DNA from: Thainema sp966674685
Lineage (GTDB): Bacteria > Cyanobacteriota > Cyanobacteriia > Phormidesmidales > Phormidesmidaceae
Direction of reading: 5' to 3'
NCBI GenBank assembly: GCA_966674685.1
Contig: CBKWJC010000002.1
Location: 62,001 to 126,000, forward strand
Length of the DNA: 64,000 bases
Under the pieces are notes generated by a model that did not search any database, had not been told where the DNA came from, and saw only the letters and a program-made list of their open reading frames with translations. Position numbers and translations under genes: made by a program. Below, in pieces: positions 17,452 through 26,596 of the stretch. Position 1 is the stretch's first letter; every line of letters begins with the position of its first letter.

Positions 17452-18060
17452 ATGACTGGTACCGTCGCGATTATCCTAGTGGCTGGCACGTCCACCCGCA
17501 TGGGACAATGCAAAGCGCTGCTCCCCTGGCTGCATGGCTCAACCCTGCTGTCCTATCAAATTGCCCAACTCGATCAGTGCGGCGTTTATCCCATTGTCGT
17601 ACTCAGTCCGCAGACGAAAGCAGAGTGCGATCGCGTTTTAGCTCAAGCGCAACAGGAAGTTCCAAATCTAACCTATGTCGTCAATCCCGACCCAACACGC
17701 GGCAAAACCAGCTCAATCCTGACCGGATTACAGGCCATCCCAATTCCCTGGCCAACGCTGATCGTTTCAGCCGTCGATCAGCCTCGCCCCGCTTGGTTCT
17801 ACCAACAGTTACTCCACGCTCATCATCAGCACAAAGCGTTGATCACCCTTCCTACATTCCAAGGCCGCTCCGGCCATCCGGTTGTATTTAACGCGGAACT
17901 GCGATCGCAGTTAGAAACGATTCAAGACGAAACGCTCGGACTGCGAGCCATTGTGCAAGAGTTTGCCGATCGCGTACAAAAAGTTGACATGGAAAGTGCG
18001 ATCGCACTTTCCGACCTAAACACGCCATCAACCTATCAGCAAGCTCTTAGCCAAGCTTAG
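17452..18060 (+). CDS. MobA/MocA-like nucleotidyltransferase
   Basis: 202 residues. The N-terminal signature AIILVAGTSTRMGQCKALLPW (LAxGxSxRMGxxK pattern) binds the nucleotide; later VSAVDQPRPAW carries the metal-binding aspartate and QGRSGHPVVFN is the substrate loop of MocA-type molybdopterin cytidylyltransferases. It probably transfers a nucleotide to a cofactor precursor, but the substrate is not fixed by sequence. The ATG at 17452 is preceded by GGAG next to the bioF stop; an earlier in-frame start at 17419 would overlap bioF. Tight spacing suggests co-transcription with bioF although the pathways differ. Confidence 0.82.
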   Translation: MTGTVAIILVAGTSTRMGQCKALLPWLHGSTLLSYQIAQLDQCGVYPIVVLSPQTKAECDRVLAQAQQEVPNLTYVVNPDPTRGKTSSILTGLQAIPIPWPTLIVSAVDQPRPAWFYQQLLHAHHQHKALITLPTFQGRSGHPVVFNAELRSQLETIQDETLGLRAIVQEFADRVQKVDMESAIALSDLNTPSTYQQALSQA

Positions 18061-18229
18061 GTTACTCAGTGCTGAGTGCTGAGGACGGAGTGCTGAGTTA
18101 TCAATTCACCGCATTTTTATACGCCTCACGCCTCGCCTTACGCCTCACCTTACGCCTCACCTCCCAAACATTCCCCTCATCTCCCTTTACAGCCTCTACA
18201 GCCTCTACAGCCTCAAAACCCTCTCCAAC
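18061..18229. repeat. STRR-like tandem repeat cluster, left flank of SH3b gene
   Basis: Successive blocks: GTGCTGAG repeats (18067-18100), CCTCACGCCTCGCCTTACG-type repeats (18121-18165) and CAGCCTCTACAGCCTCTACA repeats (18188-18214). The reverse complement of this cluster has the same block order as the cluster at 19378-19600 on the other side of the gene. Confidence 0.7.
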
Positions 18230-19264
18230 CTAAAACTCTCCCTGCTCCAAAATGCTATCTAGCGACGTAATCCGCAAGACGCGATCGCCATTGTCGGGAC
18301 TAAAAACTTCTACATTATTACCGCCCTGATAGACGTAATACACGCCGCTGCTGACTGGGATGGCTCGGACGGATACGGCATTCAGTTCTAGTGTTTGAGT
18401 TGTTGTATTAAATACGTTCAGGCGGATATCGTTACCAACTCGAAAGACGCGTACCGCATAATCTTCGGTTTGAAAAGCGAAGGGCAGATCATTGTTGCCA
18501 ATTTCCAATCGATTGTTATTGGCGGCAATGACAGAGTAGCCCTGACTGTAGCCTCGACGATAGGCATCTGCTTCTTCCGTTCGCAAACCCTGAGCTTGAA
18601 TAGTCAGATCTTGAATACGACCTGCCAGGGCGTCAGTTTGGCCCCGCTCGAAGCCGCGATTGTAATAGTATTCGGTATTAATCGGTCGGCTGCCACCCGT
18701 TCCTTGTGACGAGGATGGCACTCCGGTTGAAGGAGAGTTGCCTGCCAAAACGTAGTTGTAGCCCGTCTCGTAGCCCAACCGATAAGCGGTTCTCAGTTCT
18801 GTTCCCAAAAACGTGAGTTGGGCAGTTGGCTCGCGCTGAATGCCAGCGGCGGCATCAGATTGGCCCTGCTGATAACCTTGGTTATAAAAATATTCGCGAT
18901 CGCTAATGGTGTCGGGGCGAACGCTGCCGCCTGTGCCTTGTCCCGGCAAGGGCAAACTACCCGGCTGAATGGCCACAAAGTCGCTGCGTACCCATCCCGC
19001 TAAGTTGCGATCGCGCAGCTCAACGTAGTACCAAACCAAACCATCGTCACCAACTTCCTGAAATCGCGCTTCGACAATATCGCCGGATAGGCCAGTACCT
19101 GGAGAATAGGCTTGAGTGGAGGGGCGCGATCGCAAATTAATTGCGCTTCCTGTCTGTCGTGCTGATAAGTAGGCTGTCACGGCCCAACCCGGCAGTGTGG
19201 TTCCAATGATTAGCCCAGAAGCGGTTAATAAACTGAGGGCAATTGATCGTAGTTTCATAGCCAT
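18230..19264 (-). CDS. exported SH3b-domain protein with two internal repeats
   Basis: 344 residues. A signal peptide (MAMKLRSIALSLLTASGLII ... GWAVTA, cut near residue 31) is followed by an SH3b domain (about 33-98: INLRSRPST, then WYYVELRDRNLAGWVRSDFV). Two related segments of about 50 residues follow (about 123-173 and 198-246): each starts (E)YFYNQGYQQGQSDA or EYYYNRGFERGQTDA and ends with YRxGYxxGY. A C-terminal beta-rich part (about 255-344) binds nothing recognisable. Bacterial SH3b domains usually bind cell-wall peptides, so an envelope role is inferred. The ATG at 19264 (or 19258) is chosen over 19309 because the signal peptide begins there. Flanked on both sides by inverted tandem repeat clusters. 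Confidence 0.8.
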   Translation of the reverse strand: MAMKLRSIALSLLTASGLIIGTTLPGWAVTAYLSARQTGSAINLRSRPSTQAYSPGTGLSGDIVEARFQEVGDDGLVWYYVELRDRNLAGWVRSDFVAIQPGSLPLPGQGTGGSVRPDTISDREYFYNQGYQQGQSDAAAGIQREPTAQLTFLGTELRTAYRLGYETGYNYVLAGNSPSTGVPSSSQGTGGSRPINTEYYYNRGFERGQTDALAGRIQDLTIQAQGLRTEEADAYRRGYSQGYSVIAANNNRLEIGNNDLPFAFQTEDYAVRVFRVGNDIRLNVFNTTTQTLELNAVSVRAIPVSSGVYYVYQGGNNVEVFSPDNGDRVLRITSLDSILEQGEF

Positions 19265-19377
19265 GACGACGGTAGTGACTCCAAAAACGATTCTGTGACA
19301 GCGGGGCAAAGGCAGCAGGTGGACATGCCATAACCATACTGAAGAGATACAGAATTTTAGCGAGAAATTCTTTAATT

Positions 19378-19600
19378 CTTCACCTATAAGGGAGGCTGAG
19401 AGGGCGGTAGAGGGCGGTAGAGGCTGTAAAGGGCTGTAAAGGCTGTAGAGGGAGGAGTTGAAGGGGCTGTTTAGTGTTGAATTTTAAGTGTTTAGTTTTG
19501 AATGATTGATTTAACTCAAAATTCAACACTCAAAACTTAGAACTCAAGCATTAAGGCGTGAGGTGTGAGGAGTAAGGCGTAAGGCGTATCTCTACTAACT
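19378..19600. repeat. STRR-like tandem repeat cluster, right flank of SH3b gene
   Basis: Blocks in order: GGCGGTAGAGGCTGTAAAG-type repeats (19401-19458), an inverted AATTC/TTCAAAA block (19470-19545), then AAGGCGTGAGGTGTGAGGAG-type repeats (19552-19588) and ACTCAGCACT. The block order is that of the left-flank cluster read on the other strand. Confidence 0.7.
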
Positions 19601-19717
19601 CAGCACTTTTCCATATTTAGCCCGTGAATTTGAGATCAGTGGGTTCATCAGACGTAACAATTAAAATTGGCTCTAAATTATGAGTCTGAAAAGCAATCCG
19701 GACGGTAGGAGGAGATT

Positions 19718-20743
19718 GTGTTAGCAGCGGTGCTGTATGGCAAAGAGGATTTGCGGTTAGAGACGGTTGATGATCCGACGCCGGGTGAGGGAGAAGTGGT
19801 GATTCGGGTTAAGGCTGCGACGACCTGTGGGACAGACCTGAAGGTGTGGCGGCGGGGTGGACATGCCAAGATGCTGAAGCCACCGACGCTGTTTGGGCAT
19901 GAAGCGGCAGGGGAAGTGGTTGCTTTTGGTAAAGGGGTGACGGATTGGCAGATTGGCGATCGCGTTGTTGCCAACAATTCGGCTCCCTGTATGGACTGCT
20001 TTTTTTGCCAGCGTCAGGAGTTTTCGCTCTGCCCAGATTTGACGTTCAATAACGGGACGTTTGCTGAGTTCTTGAGAATTCCGGCGGCAATTGTTCAGCA
20101 CAACTTGCTGCCGATTCCGGATGGGATGCCAACTGCGATCGCAGCGATGACTGAACCGCTGGCCTGTGTGTTGCACGGTATTGCCCGCTCCAATGTTAAA
20201 CCGGGTGACCGAGTGGTTTTACTGGGTGATGGGGCGATTGGATTAATGTTTGTAGCAGCGCTGGCGCAGCAGCAGGTTGAAGTGATTCAGTTTGGCGGCA
20301 GCGATCCGCGTCTCACGATTGGCCAAAAACTCGGTGCCGCCCAGACGTTTAACTATCATAGCGTGGACGATATTCCCGATTTGGTGAAGAGTCTGACCGA
20401 CGGCTGGGGCGCTGATATTGTGATTGAAGCAACCGGAGTACCCTCTGCCTGGGAAACTGCGATCGCATGTGCTCGTCCGGGTGCTACGGTCAATTTATTC
20501 GGTGGCTGTCCGCGTAACACCAGCATCTCTGTTGATACGGAACAGCTCCACTACAGTGAGTTGACGCTCAAGGGAGTATTCCACAACACCCCTAAATACG
20601 TGCGCGAGTCGCTGAATTTTCTAACTGAATATGCCGATCTGATGCAGTTGCTAATTTCAGGCCAGCAGCCGCTAACCGAACTAGAGCAGGTATTTCAAGC
20701 CATGAAAGCGCGTCAAGTGATCAAAGTTGCGATCGCGCCCTAA
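19718..20743 (+). CDS. zinc-dependent medium-chain alcohol dehydrogenase family protein
   Basis: 341 residues, GTG start at 19718 with a strong AGGAGG ribosome-binding site. The catalytic-zinc site is CGTDLKVWRRGGH (about 37-49) plus GHEAAGEV (about 60-67); the structural-zinc loop has four cysteines in APCMDCFFCQRQEFSLC (about 90-106); the Rossmann fold begins VVLLGDGAIGLMFVAAL (about 167). This is the sorbitol/threonine dehydrogenase-like branch of the MDR family and would oxidise or reduce an alcohol/aldehyde with NAD(P); the substrate is not predictable. No operon partner. A palindromic element separates it from the convergent gene. Confidence 0.88.
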   Translation: MLAAVLYGKEDLRLETVDDPTPGEGEVVIRVKAATTCGTDLKVWRRGGHAKMLKPPTLFGHEAAGEVVAFGKGVTDWQIGDRVVANNSAPCMDCFFCQRQEFSLCPDLTFNNGTFAEFLRIPAAIVQHNLLPIPDGMPTAIAAMTEPLACVLHGIARSNVKPGDRVVLLGDGAIGLMFVAALAQQQVEVIQFGGSDPRLTIGQKLGAAQTFNYHSVDDIPDLVKSLTDGWGADIVIEATGVPSAWETAIACARPGATVNLFGGCPRNTSISVDTEQLHYSELTLKGVFHNTPKYVRESLNFLTEYADLMQLLISGQQPLTELEQVFQAMKARQVIKVAIAP

Positions 20744-20753
20744 TTCATCCTCC

Positions 20754-20822
20754 CGTAGAGGCAGGTTTGGCTAGCAGATAGCGAAACCCAACTAGAATTG
20801 TTAGCCAAAACCTGCCCCTACC
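20754..20822. repeat. GTAGGGGC(A/G)GGTTT dispersed palindromic element
   Basis: GTAGAGGCAGGTTTGGCTA and TAGCCAAAACCTGCCCCTAC pair almost perfectly around a 28-base middle. It fills the gap between convergent genes and could end both. A relative is at 38908-38974. Elements of this type are common in cyanobacterial genomes. Confidence 0.65.
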
Positions 20823-20830
20823 CAAAGGCA

Positions 20831-21427
20831 TCACTTACCCATATTGCGTTTCATCTCGTTCAGCTCATCTTCCATTTCCCACTGGCGGAACTGAGCCTCT
20901 AGAGGGTCAGCCGCAGTCCGCGTGGAACGATAGGACGACGCCCCATAATCTGCCGAGGGGTTCCAGTTGGTTGACCAGCTTGCCGCCTGTGCCGCCTGTG
21001 CCGCCCGTGCTGCTTCCACTTCCTGAAGCTTGGCTTTTACTTCTTTCCGCCGCGTTTGAATACGCTTATACAGCTCTTTGGTCTGCTGAATCCGGTCTTT
21101 AATCCCGGTCATTTGTCCCCAAAGCTGGTTGCCCTCTCGCAAAAGTGCCGCTTCACGCTCTTCAGCAGGTTTAACCAGATCCCATCGCTGAGCCGTTTTT
21201 GCTTTTTCAATCCGGACATGCCACCGCTGCACTTCTTGTGCGGTGCTTAGAATACTGGCCTCGGTGTTTTTCTCCTGACGCTGCAAATCTGCAATTAGCC
21301 GTAGCGTATCGGCTTCCTGCTCCCGTAGCTGCTCGTCGATAGCCTGTAGTTCTAGGTGCGGATTATTGCGGAGAAATTCTTCGAGCCGCGTTTCTAGAAA
21401 ACGGCTGAAATCTTCAAATAAACCCAT
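20831..21427 (-). CDS. TIGR04376-like cyanobacterial coiled-coil protein
   Basis: 198 residues. The start MGLFEDFSRFLETRLEEFLR and the end FRQWEMEDELNEMKRNMGK are conserved features of a cyanobacteria-restricted family that I recognise as TIGR04376. In between lies a long heptad-rich coiled coil (about 22-140) and an Ala/Gln/Ser-rich linker (about 140-170). There is no signal peptide or membrane helix, so it is cytoplasmic. Function unknown. The gene follows the GspC/PilP-like gene on the same strand by 166 bases. Confidence 0.8.
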   Translation of the reverse strand: MGLFEDFSRFLETRLEEFLRNNPHLELQAIDEQLREQEADTLRLIADLQRQEKNTEASILSTAQEVQRWHVRIEKAKTAQRWDLVKPAEEREAALLREGNQLWGQMTGIKDRIQQTKELYKRIQTRRKEVKAKLQEVEAARAAQAAQAASWSTNWNPSADYGASSYRSTRTAADPLEAQFRQWEMEDELNEMKRNMGK

Positions 21428-21593
21428 AACACAAGCTCCTAGCAGCAGTCAGCGTTGGTTAGACAACAAGCATTCCAGATCGTGAGCGGTCAAGTTGGTA
21501 ATGAACTGATTCGCCCACTGTCTTGTTTACACCTTTTACACCTTAACCTGCCACTGCCAAAGGTTACTGGATCAGGGTTACTGGATCACGGGC

Positions 21594-22748
21594 TTAAAAC
21601 TTTTGGCCAACGAAAACTGAACGAATTTCACCGTTGCGACGAATGATCGCTTCTTGATTGGACACCGTCACCAATGTCCAGCCGCTGGATGCGATCGCTT
21701 CTCCAGCAAAGAACCGCTGTGTAACGCCATCAATGTCAAACAGCGCCGCTGAGCGATCGCCCAGTTCCATAATGCCGACCAGTGTATGGTTGCTGACGGG
21801 AGCTGTAGACGTTCCAGATGCCGCTGCCTGTTGATCGCTGTTGGCAGGGGGATTGGTGGTGGCACTATTGCTAGCAGCGGAACCACCGCTGGGAGACGGC
21901 AGCGATGAGGTGACGTTGCCATAGGTTTCAGCAATATTGCGAAACGGTATGGTTCCAGGAGCCGTTGCTGTCGCTGTTCCTGATGCACTGCCGGGTGGTT
22001 GATAAAGCGGCACGTATACCCGCTCAATGCTGCGCTGCCCTGAACCCGATCCTTGCGGAATCAGTGGTTGTCCGGTGCTGCTGCCTGGAACGAGAACAGG
22101 AGGCAGTGAACTAGATGTCGTGGCCGTTGCTCCGGCTGCTCCAGCCGAATTGGCATTAGCTGTGGGAGGCTGCATCGCCGCACGCCGATCAATCATCTCC
22201 AAGGAGCGATCGAGATAGGCTAAAAATTCAGCATCTGATTGAGCTTGAATTTCTTCGGGGGATAAGCGGGGATTGCTGCTAGTGGTCGGCGCACCCTGAG
22301 AATTTTGTCGATTTGAGAGCCAAATGCCAGCAGTTAGCACCAGCGCTGTAAAAGCGGCTCCTAACAGCAGAAAGTCGAGTCGTCGCTCCCGCCGTTTAGC
22401 TTTTTCCAACTCATCGCGAATTAACGCTAACTCTGAGCTACTCTCGTCGTCCTCAATTTTCGTTAACGCCGAGGAAGGATGGGTTAAGGCCGCAGGCAGA
22501 ACAATCTGAGGAGTGGCAATCAGTTCTGGTTCTTCAACCTGCGCTGTCTCAGTGGGCAGTTCTAAACCTTCGTCAAGGGCATACTCCACATCGTTAAACA
22601 GCTCGTCCATTAATCCATTGGCATAGCTGTCCATCAGAGTGGACGCATCAGGGACTTCAATGCCGGACACCGTATTAGGCGCTGTATGGGACGCTGTGGT
22701 GTCGGGAGTGACGGCGGATTCAGGATAGGTGCTGACGTCTTTGGACAT
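21594..22748 (-). CDS. single-pass membrane protein with C-terminal PilP/GspC-like domain
   Basis: 384 residues. Acidic N-terminal region (1-125), a basic stretch KAKRRERRLDF and a transmembrane helix (about 142-163, FLLLGAAFTALVLTAGIWLS), then a long low-complexity Ser/Ala/Pro/Gly region (about 165-318), and a compact C-terminal domain (about 320-384: HTLVGIMELGDRSAALFDID, VTQRFFAGEAI, WTLVTVSNQEAIIRRNGEIR, VFVGQKF). That last domain has the beta pattern of the homology region of PilP/GspC, which docks inner-membrane pilus or secretion parts to the outer-membrane secretin. A link to type IV pili is inferred only; no pil gene is adjacent. Confidence 0.7.
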   Translation of the reverse strand: MSKDVSTYPESAVTPDTTASHTAPNTVSGIEVPDASTLMDSYANGLMDELFNDVEYALDEGLELPTETAQVEEPELIATPQIVLPAALTHPSSALTKIEDDESSSELALIRDELEKAKRRERRLDFLLLGAAFTALVLTAGIWLSNRQNSQGAPTTSSNPRLSPEEIQAQSDAEFLAYLDRSLEMIDRRAAMQPPTANANSAGAAGATATTSSSLPPVLVPGSSTGQPLIPQGSGSGQRSIERVYVPLYQPPGSASGTATATAPGTIPFRNIAETYGNVTSSLPSPSGGSAASNSATTNPPANSDQQAAASGTSTAPVSNHTLVGIMELGDRSAALFDIDGVTQRFFAGEAIASSGWTLVTVSNQEAIIRRNGEIRSVFVGQKF

Positions 22749-22787
22749 CGGTGGTTAACGAATAGAGTGCAACGAATATAAAGCTGG

Positions 22788-22881
22788 AATATCAAGTTTG
22801 GCTGGAAGCTATCTTTCGACGCAAAGCCTGTAGTACAAGCTTTGCGGGAAAACAGTCGGGTTCTTACATACAAACTTGGTG
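22788..22881. repeat. hairpin repeat element, family 1, copy H (diverged)
   Basis: Ends AATATCAAGTTTGGCTGGAA and TCTTACATACAAACTTGGT fit the family; the inner stem is reduced to GCAAAGC/GCTTTGC with an 11-base loop. Confidence 0.5.
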
Positions 22882-23091
22882 CAAAAGCTACCTGAAACGG
22901 TAATCAAAGGTGCTGAAATCGTCAATAGCGATCGCAGATTATTTTCGATACTTCAGTTAGGTTATTTACGTAATTGGCTTCAGGATAGCCAAACTTTGCC
23001 AGGATAGTTCAGCGGTGGCTAAAACTGTAGCAACGGATGACTAAAGTGACTCAGGTGCGATCGCAATTACTAACCAAACTTAACCAAAGCA

Positions 23092-23130
23092 AAAGGTGAT
23101 CTGCGGCTGAGTTGCCGACAGATCACCTGA
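23092..23130. terminator. hairpin downstream of carotenoid oxygenase
   Basis: AGGTGATCTG pairs with CAGATCACCT, extended inside by CGGC/GCCG with a one-base bulge. It lies about 130 bases beyond the stop of the minus-strand oxygenase gene. Confidence 0.4.
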
Positions 23131-23257
23131 TTTGGGAAGTAAAGGCTGTAGAGGGAGCGAGGGGGATGTTTAGGGTTGAATTCTAAGTGTTTAGTTTTGA
23201 ATGACTTAACCCAAAATTCAAATTTTAGAACTCAACACTTAATCCTCAGCACTCTTC

Positions 23258-24757
23258 CTACTCCATAAAACTAGTCGCGGTAAAAAAGCCGTGTAGGCTA
23301 TAAGGCACGTGGTGCTTGAGTTTGAGTGTAGCAACTGGGCCGCGGATCAAGTCGTTGCTGTCCAAAATGACGATGTCGGTGCGTTGCCGTTCGGCGTTGT
23401 AGACAAAGCCAATCAGCCAACCGTCGTCTTCGCGGTCAGCACCGGGACGGGGCACAAAGTTGGGCTCGCCCGTAAAACCGCGCGGGGCGGCGCTCCAGAT
23501 TTGCTGCTCTCCGGTTTCCAGATCGACTTTCATGTAGGCTTGCAGCGGTGCGTTGCCGTGGGGTCGATTGGCGGCTCCCATAAACAGGTAGCGGTAGGGG
23601 TGTCCGGCTCGGTCGGGATGCAGCAGGGGGAATTCGCAGCAGCGGCTGACCAGGCATTCCGAGGTAACGGATTTTTGGTCTACGTCAATTCGAAAGCGCC
23701 AAAGCTGACCTTCGGGCACTGCTTCAAAGTCAACTTCTTTATAGTTGGTATCCGTCTCAACCTGAGGGAAAGACGCATAGCAAACGGAGTCCAGAATCAC
23801 CTGTCCTGCTTGCTCAAAGGCCGTGGCGTGGTGGAAAACAAAGTATGGATCAACATCCACGATGGTCATCTCGCCTTCGCCATAGCGGGGAATCAGGACG
23901 ATTTGACCGGGCTTGTTCTTCTCAAAGCTGATGCACTGTGCGGCACCCTTCATACCCAACAGGAACGGCAGCGGGTTAAACGAAATTGGATTTTGATAGA
24001 AGATGTAGTAGTTGGGCGTCAGGGCAAAATCGTGCAGAAAGGCGAAGCCGGGGACGCTGTGGGACGACTGATGGAACAGTTTACCTTGCGGATCGAACTC
24101 GTACATCGTAATCGTGCTGGATAGTCCGGGCTTGACGCCAAAGCCAACTAAGCTGGGCTGACCACCGATGCGATCGCAACTGGGGTCGATGCGGGGATGA
24201 GCGGTAAATGACTGTTCCTCTTCCAGCACACCGTCGAGCGTATCGCGACCGATGGTTTCCAGCGTATGAGGATTAATCTGATGGGGATTGCCGCCTTCCC
24301 AAAGAGCGAGCAGCTTATCGCCCCAGTACATCATGCTGGTGTTGGCAATATTTTTCCGGTTGAGGTCAAAGGCATTGGCTAGCCAGCCACCGGGTTTTTG
24401 AGTGCCGAATACGCCCCGATACAAAGGCTTCCCTGCTTGCTGTTCTTCCACGTATGCCTTTGTCCGCACATAGCGATTGCGATAAAAGGCGCGACCGTCG
24501 CGAAATGCGATCGCGTTGACCATGCCATCGCCATCGAAGGGATGATGCACCGGGTATTTGGGATTACCTGCCACTTCGAGCAGACCTGGACCAACCCGGA
24601 AGATTGTACCCTCCAGCTCCGGCGGAATCTGACCTTCAATGTCTTCGACCGGATAGGCATATTCTTCAGTTTGTGAACGATAGCCGCTGGCCCAGTCTTC
24701 GCGGGTATAGGAACGATCGGGCTGGGTTGCATAGGTGGAATTCGGTAGAGTTTGCAT
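23258..24757 (-). CDS. carotenoid oxygenase family protein
   Basis: 499 residues. A seven-bladed beta propeller of the RPE65/CCD family: IPPELEGTIFRVGPG (about 46-60), HPFDGDGMV (about 72-80), and the four histidines expected to hold Fe(II) in the AHPRIDP, LHDFALT, FHHATAF and LHGFFTA elements. Members cleave carotenoids or apocarotenoids oxidatively; in cyanobacteria the best known makes retinal from apocarotenals. Substrate cannot be told from sequence. The ATG at 24757 is taken; an in-frame GTG four codons upstream lies inside a HIP1 site. Its own promoter region is only 127 bases from the end of the upstream transporter gene, on the same strand. Confidence 0.92.
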   Translation of the reverse strand: MQTLPNSTYATQPDRSYTREDWASGYRSQTEEYAYPVEDIEGQIPPELEGTIFRVGPGLLEVAGNPKYPVHHPFDGDGMVNAIAFRDGRAFYRNRYVRTKAYVEEQQAGKPLYRGVFGTQKPGGWLANAFDLNRKNIANTSMMYWGDKLLALWEGGNPHQINPHTLETIGRDTLDGVLEEEQSFTAHPRIDPSCDRIGGQPSLVGFGVKPGLSSTITMYEFDPQGKLFHQSSHSVPGFAFLHDFALTPNYYIFYQNPISFNPLPFLLGMKGAAQCISFEKNKPGQIVLIPRYGEGEMTIVDVDPYFVFHHATAFEQAGQVILDSVCYASFPQVETDTNYKEVDFEAVPEGQLWRFRIDVDQKSVTSECLVSRCCEFPLLHPDRAGHPYRYLFMGAANRPHGNAPLQAYMKVDLETGEQQIWSAAPRGFTGEPNFVPRPGADREDDGWLIGFVYNAERQRTDIVILDSNDLIRGPVATLKLKHHVPYSLHGFFTATSFME

Positions 24758-24884
24758 GTGCGATCGCACTCCAATTCATCAACAACGAATAGTCAAAACG
24801 GAAGTCAAAAAAGGGGTTAACCGAGACTCTGTCTCGATTTCAATTCAACTCAAAACTCAAATCAGAATTCATGTTTTATGAGCA

Positions 24885-26396
24885 TCACGCGTCGGCTTCA
24901 TCTGGCGGGGCTGGCGTATTTTTGCCTGACGCATTTGTGCCTGCTGACGTCAAAATTTCAACGGGTGCATCAATGGGTACCCGCTCGGCCAAGTTTGGCG
25001 TTTGCAGCCCGCTGGCATCGATGGCTGATTCAACTGCTGGCTGTAGATTCGGAGTGTGATCCGATGATTCTCCCGTGTCACCATCGTCACCACCAGCACT
25101 GGCATCCGGTAGCCAGCCCAACAGCGGTAGCGGCAGCAGCGTACTGAGATTTGTCAGCACCACCAGCAGCCAGAGCTTATCGAACTGGTTTTCGGTAATG
25201 CCAAACAGGTGCATCAGTCCCGCGCCAAACTCGTAGGACAGCAGACCCGCCAGGTTTGTCACCGACATCAACAGGGCAAACAGGGTTGCTTCCACTCCCG
25301 GCGGACAAAGCCGCGCCGCCAGTACCAATACGGGCATAAAGGCGATTTCGCCCATAACGGTGAGAATCAAACTGTCGCCCAGGCTGAACCAGTGGTCGTC
25401 AATGCCGATCGCCCGATTAGCATGAGTCACCAGCAGCAGTGTTGTCATGCCCAAAAGGGCGGATAACACTGTTGTCCAGCCAAAAATGGTGCGAAACGGC
25501 ACTGCCTTGAGAAAGCGCTGAAAAATCCAGATACCTGCGATCGCGGCGATGCTCGTCACTAGCCGCACTCGACCGAGAAATTCAGGTTGAAACCCTAGTT
25601 CATTGGTGGTGAAAAAGAAAAAGGCAGAATCTGCGGTCGGTGTTGCCTGCCAGAGAAATAAGAACGCAGTCGGCATCCAGATCGACTTTTTGCTGACGGC
25701 CTGCTTGAGCTGTTTAACCTGTCCCCAAATGACAGAAAAATTGGCAGGTTCGGTTACAGGGGACTCGTCAATTAACCAAGCAACGGCAGCCACCAGCAGC
25801 GGAAACGTCGCGGTGATGCCAAATACCACGCTGACGCTAAACTGCTCCAGCAGAAATCCGCTGAGATAAGCCGTGACCAAACCACCAAAGGCCGATGTGC
25901 CCCAGCACAGCGACTGCAATGAACCAATTTGGCTTTGCGACTCCGATCGCGCCCGCTCAACCACCAGAGAGTCCACAATCACGTCGCTAATCGCCACCGA
26001 CAGGGATGTCGCTAAAATCGCCAGCGTCGCCGCCCACACTGTATGTACAACGGTAGCCAGCGCAATCCAAGATCCTGCGCCTAAAATGCCTGACAGGATG
26101 AGATAGGGACGGCGACGGTAGCGAAATAGGGGAAATCCGTCCGAAATAAAGCCAAACAGCGGCTTAATCGTCCACGGCAGCGAAGCAATTCCCATCAGTG
26201 CCGACACAGCGGCTGGACTCATGGCAATGTCATCTTTCAGGAAAAAGCTCACGGCCAACCGAGCCAGTCCCAAAATGCCCTGCACAAAGTAGACCATCAG
26301 GATGGCAACCAGTTCGGTACTTAGCTCGTTGCCAAACAGTAACCGCCGCGAAACGGTGTCTTTCAGCCGGGTTAAGTCGAACGGAGACGCTGTCAT
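24885..26396 (-). CDS. folate-biopterin transporter family (BT1/FBT) membrane protein
   Basis: 503 residues with about twelve transmembrane helices from residue 22 to 440. The N-terminal part NELSTELVAILMVYFVQGIL, then LPWTIKPLFGFISDGFPLF and YRRRPYLILSG, followed by SDVIVDSLVVERAR, are the family signatures (the K-P-x-x-G-x-x-S-D element in particular). Cyanobacterial and plastid members import folates or pteridines. The C-terminal 70 residues are polar and Asp/Ser/Thr/Pro-rich. Start at the ATG 26396, preferred to an in-frame TTG nine codons upstream. Upstream of the carotenoid oxygenase on the same strand, with no functional link known. Confidence 0.88.
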   Translation of the reverse strand: MTASPFDLTRLKDTVSRRLLFGNELSTELVAILMVYFVQGILGLARLAVSFFLKDDIAMSPAAVSALMGIASLPWTIKPLFGFISDGFPLFRYRRRPYLILSGILGAGSWIALATVVHTVWAATLAILATSLSVAISDVIVDSLVVERARSESQSQIGSLQSLCWGTSAFGGLVTAYLSGFLLEQFSVSVVFGITATFPLLVAAVAWLIDESPVTEPANFSVIWGQVKQLKQAVSKKSIWMPTAFLFLWQATPTADSAFFFFTTNELGFQPEFLGRVRLVTSIAAIAGIWIFQRFLKAVPFRTIFGWTTVLSALLGMTTLLLVTHANRAIGIDDHWFSLGDSLILTVMGEIAFMPVLVLAARLCPPGVEATLFALLMSVTNLAGLLSYEFGAGLMHLFGITENQFDKLWLLVVLTNLSTLLPLPLLGWLPDASAGGDDGDTGESSDHTPNLQPAVESAIDASGLQTPNLAERVPIDAPVEILTSAGTNASGKNTPAPPDEADA

Positions 26397-26596
26397 GTAA
26401 AAAGTTTTGTAAAGAAATTTCAACTTTCCTCATGATAGCCTTGTTGTCCAATCAGGGTTTGGATCGATGGTTAGATTATGCTTTTTCGGCATCAGCTAAT
26501 GAGATCACATCGATCTGACACAGATCATTGATCTGATAGGCAAAGTTGCGGATAATGAAAAGAATATGAAAACCGATCGCAAGCAGCCATTTTTCT

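Larger units (their letters stand above)
22749..23257. other. intergenic region with repeats
   Basis: Holds repeat copy H (22788-22881), three HIP1-type sites, the hairpin at 23092-23130, a short CTGTAGAGGGAGCGAGGGGG run and an inverted AATTC/TTCAAAA block (23160-23250) of the type also at 8935 and 19470. No gene is supported. Confidence 0.6.

Noticed and set aside
23309..24124. 271-codon plus-strand open frame inside the carotenoid oxygenase gene
   Set aside because: Long but antisense to a clearly conserved protein; no domain visible and no ribosome-binding site.
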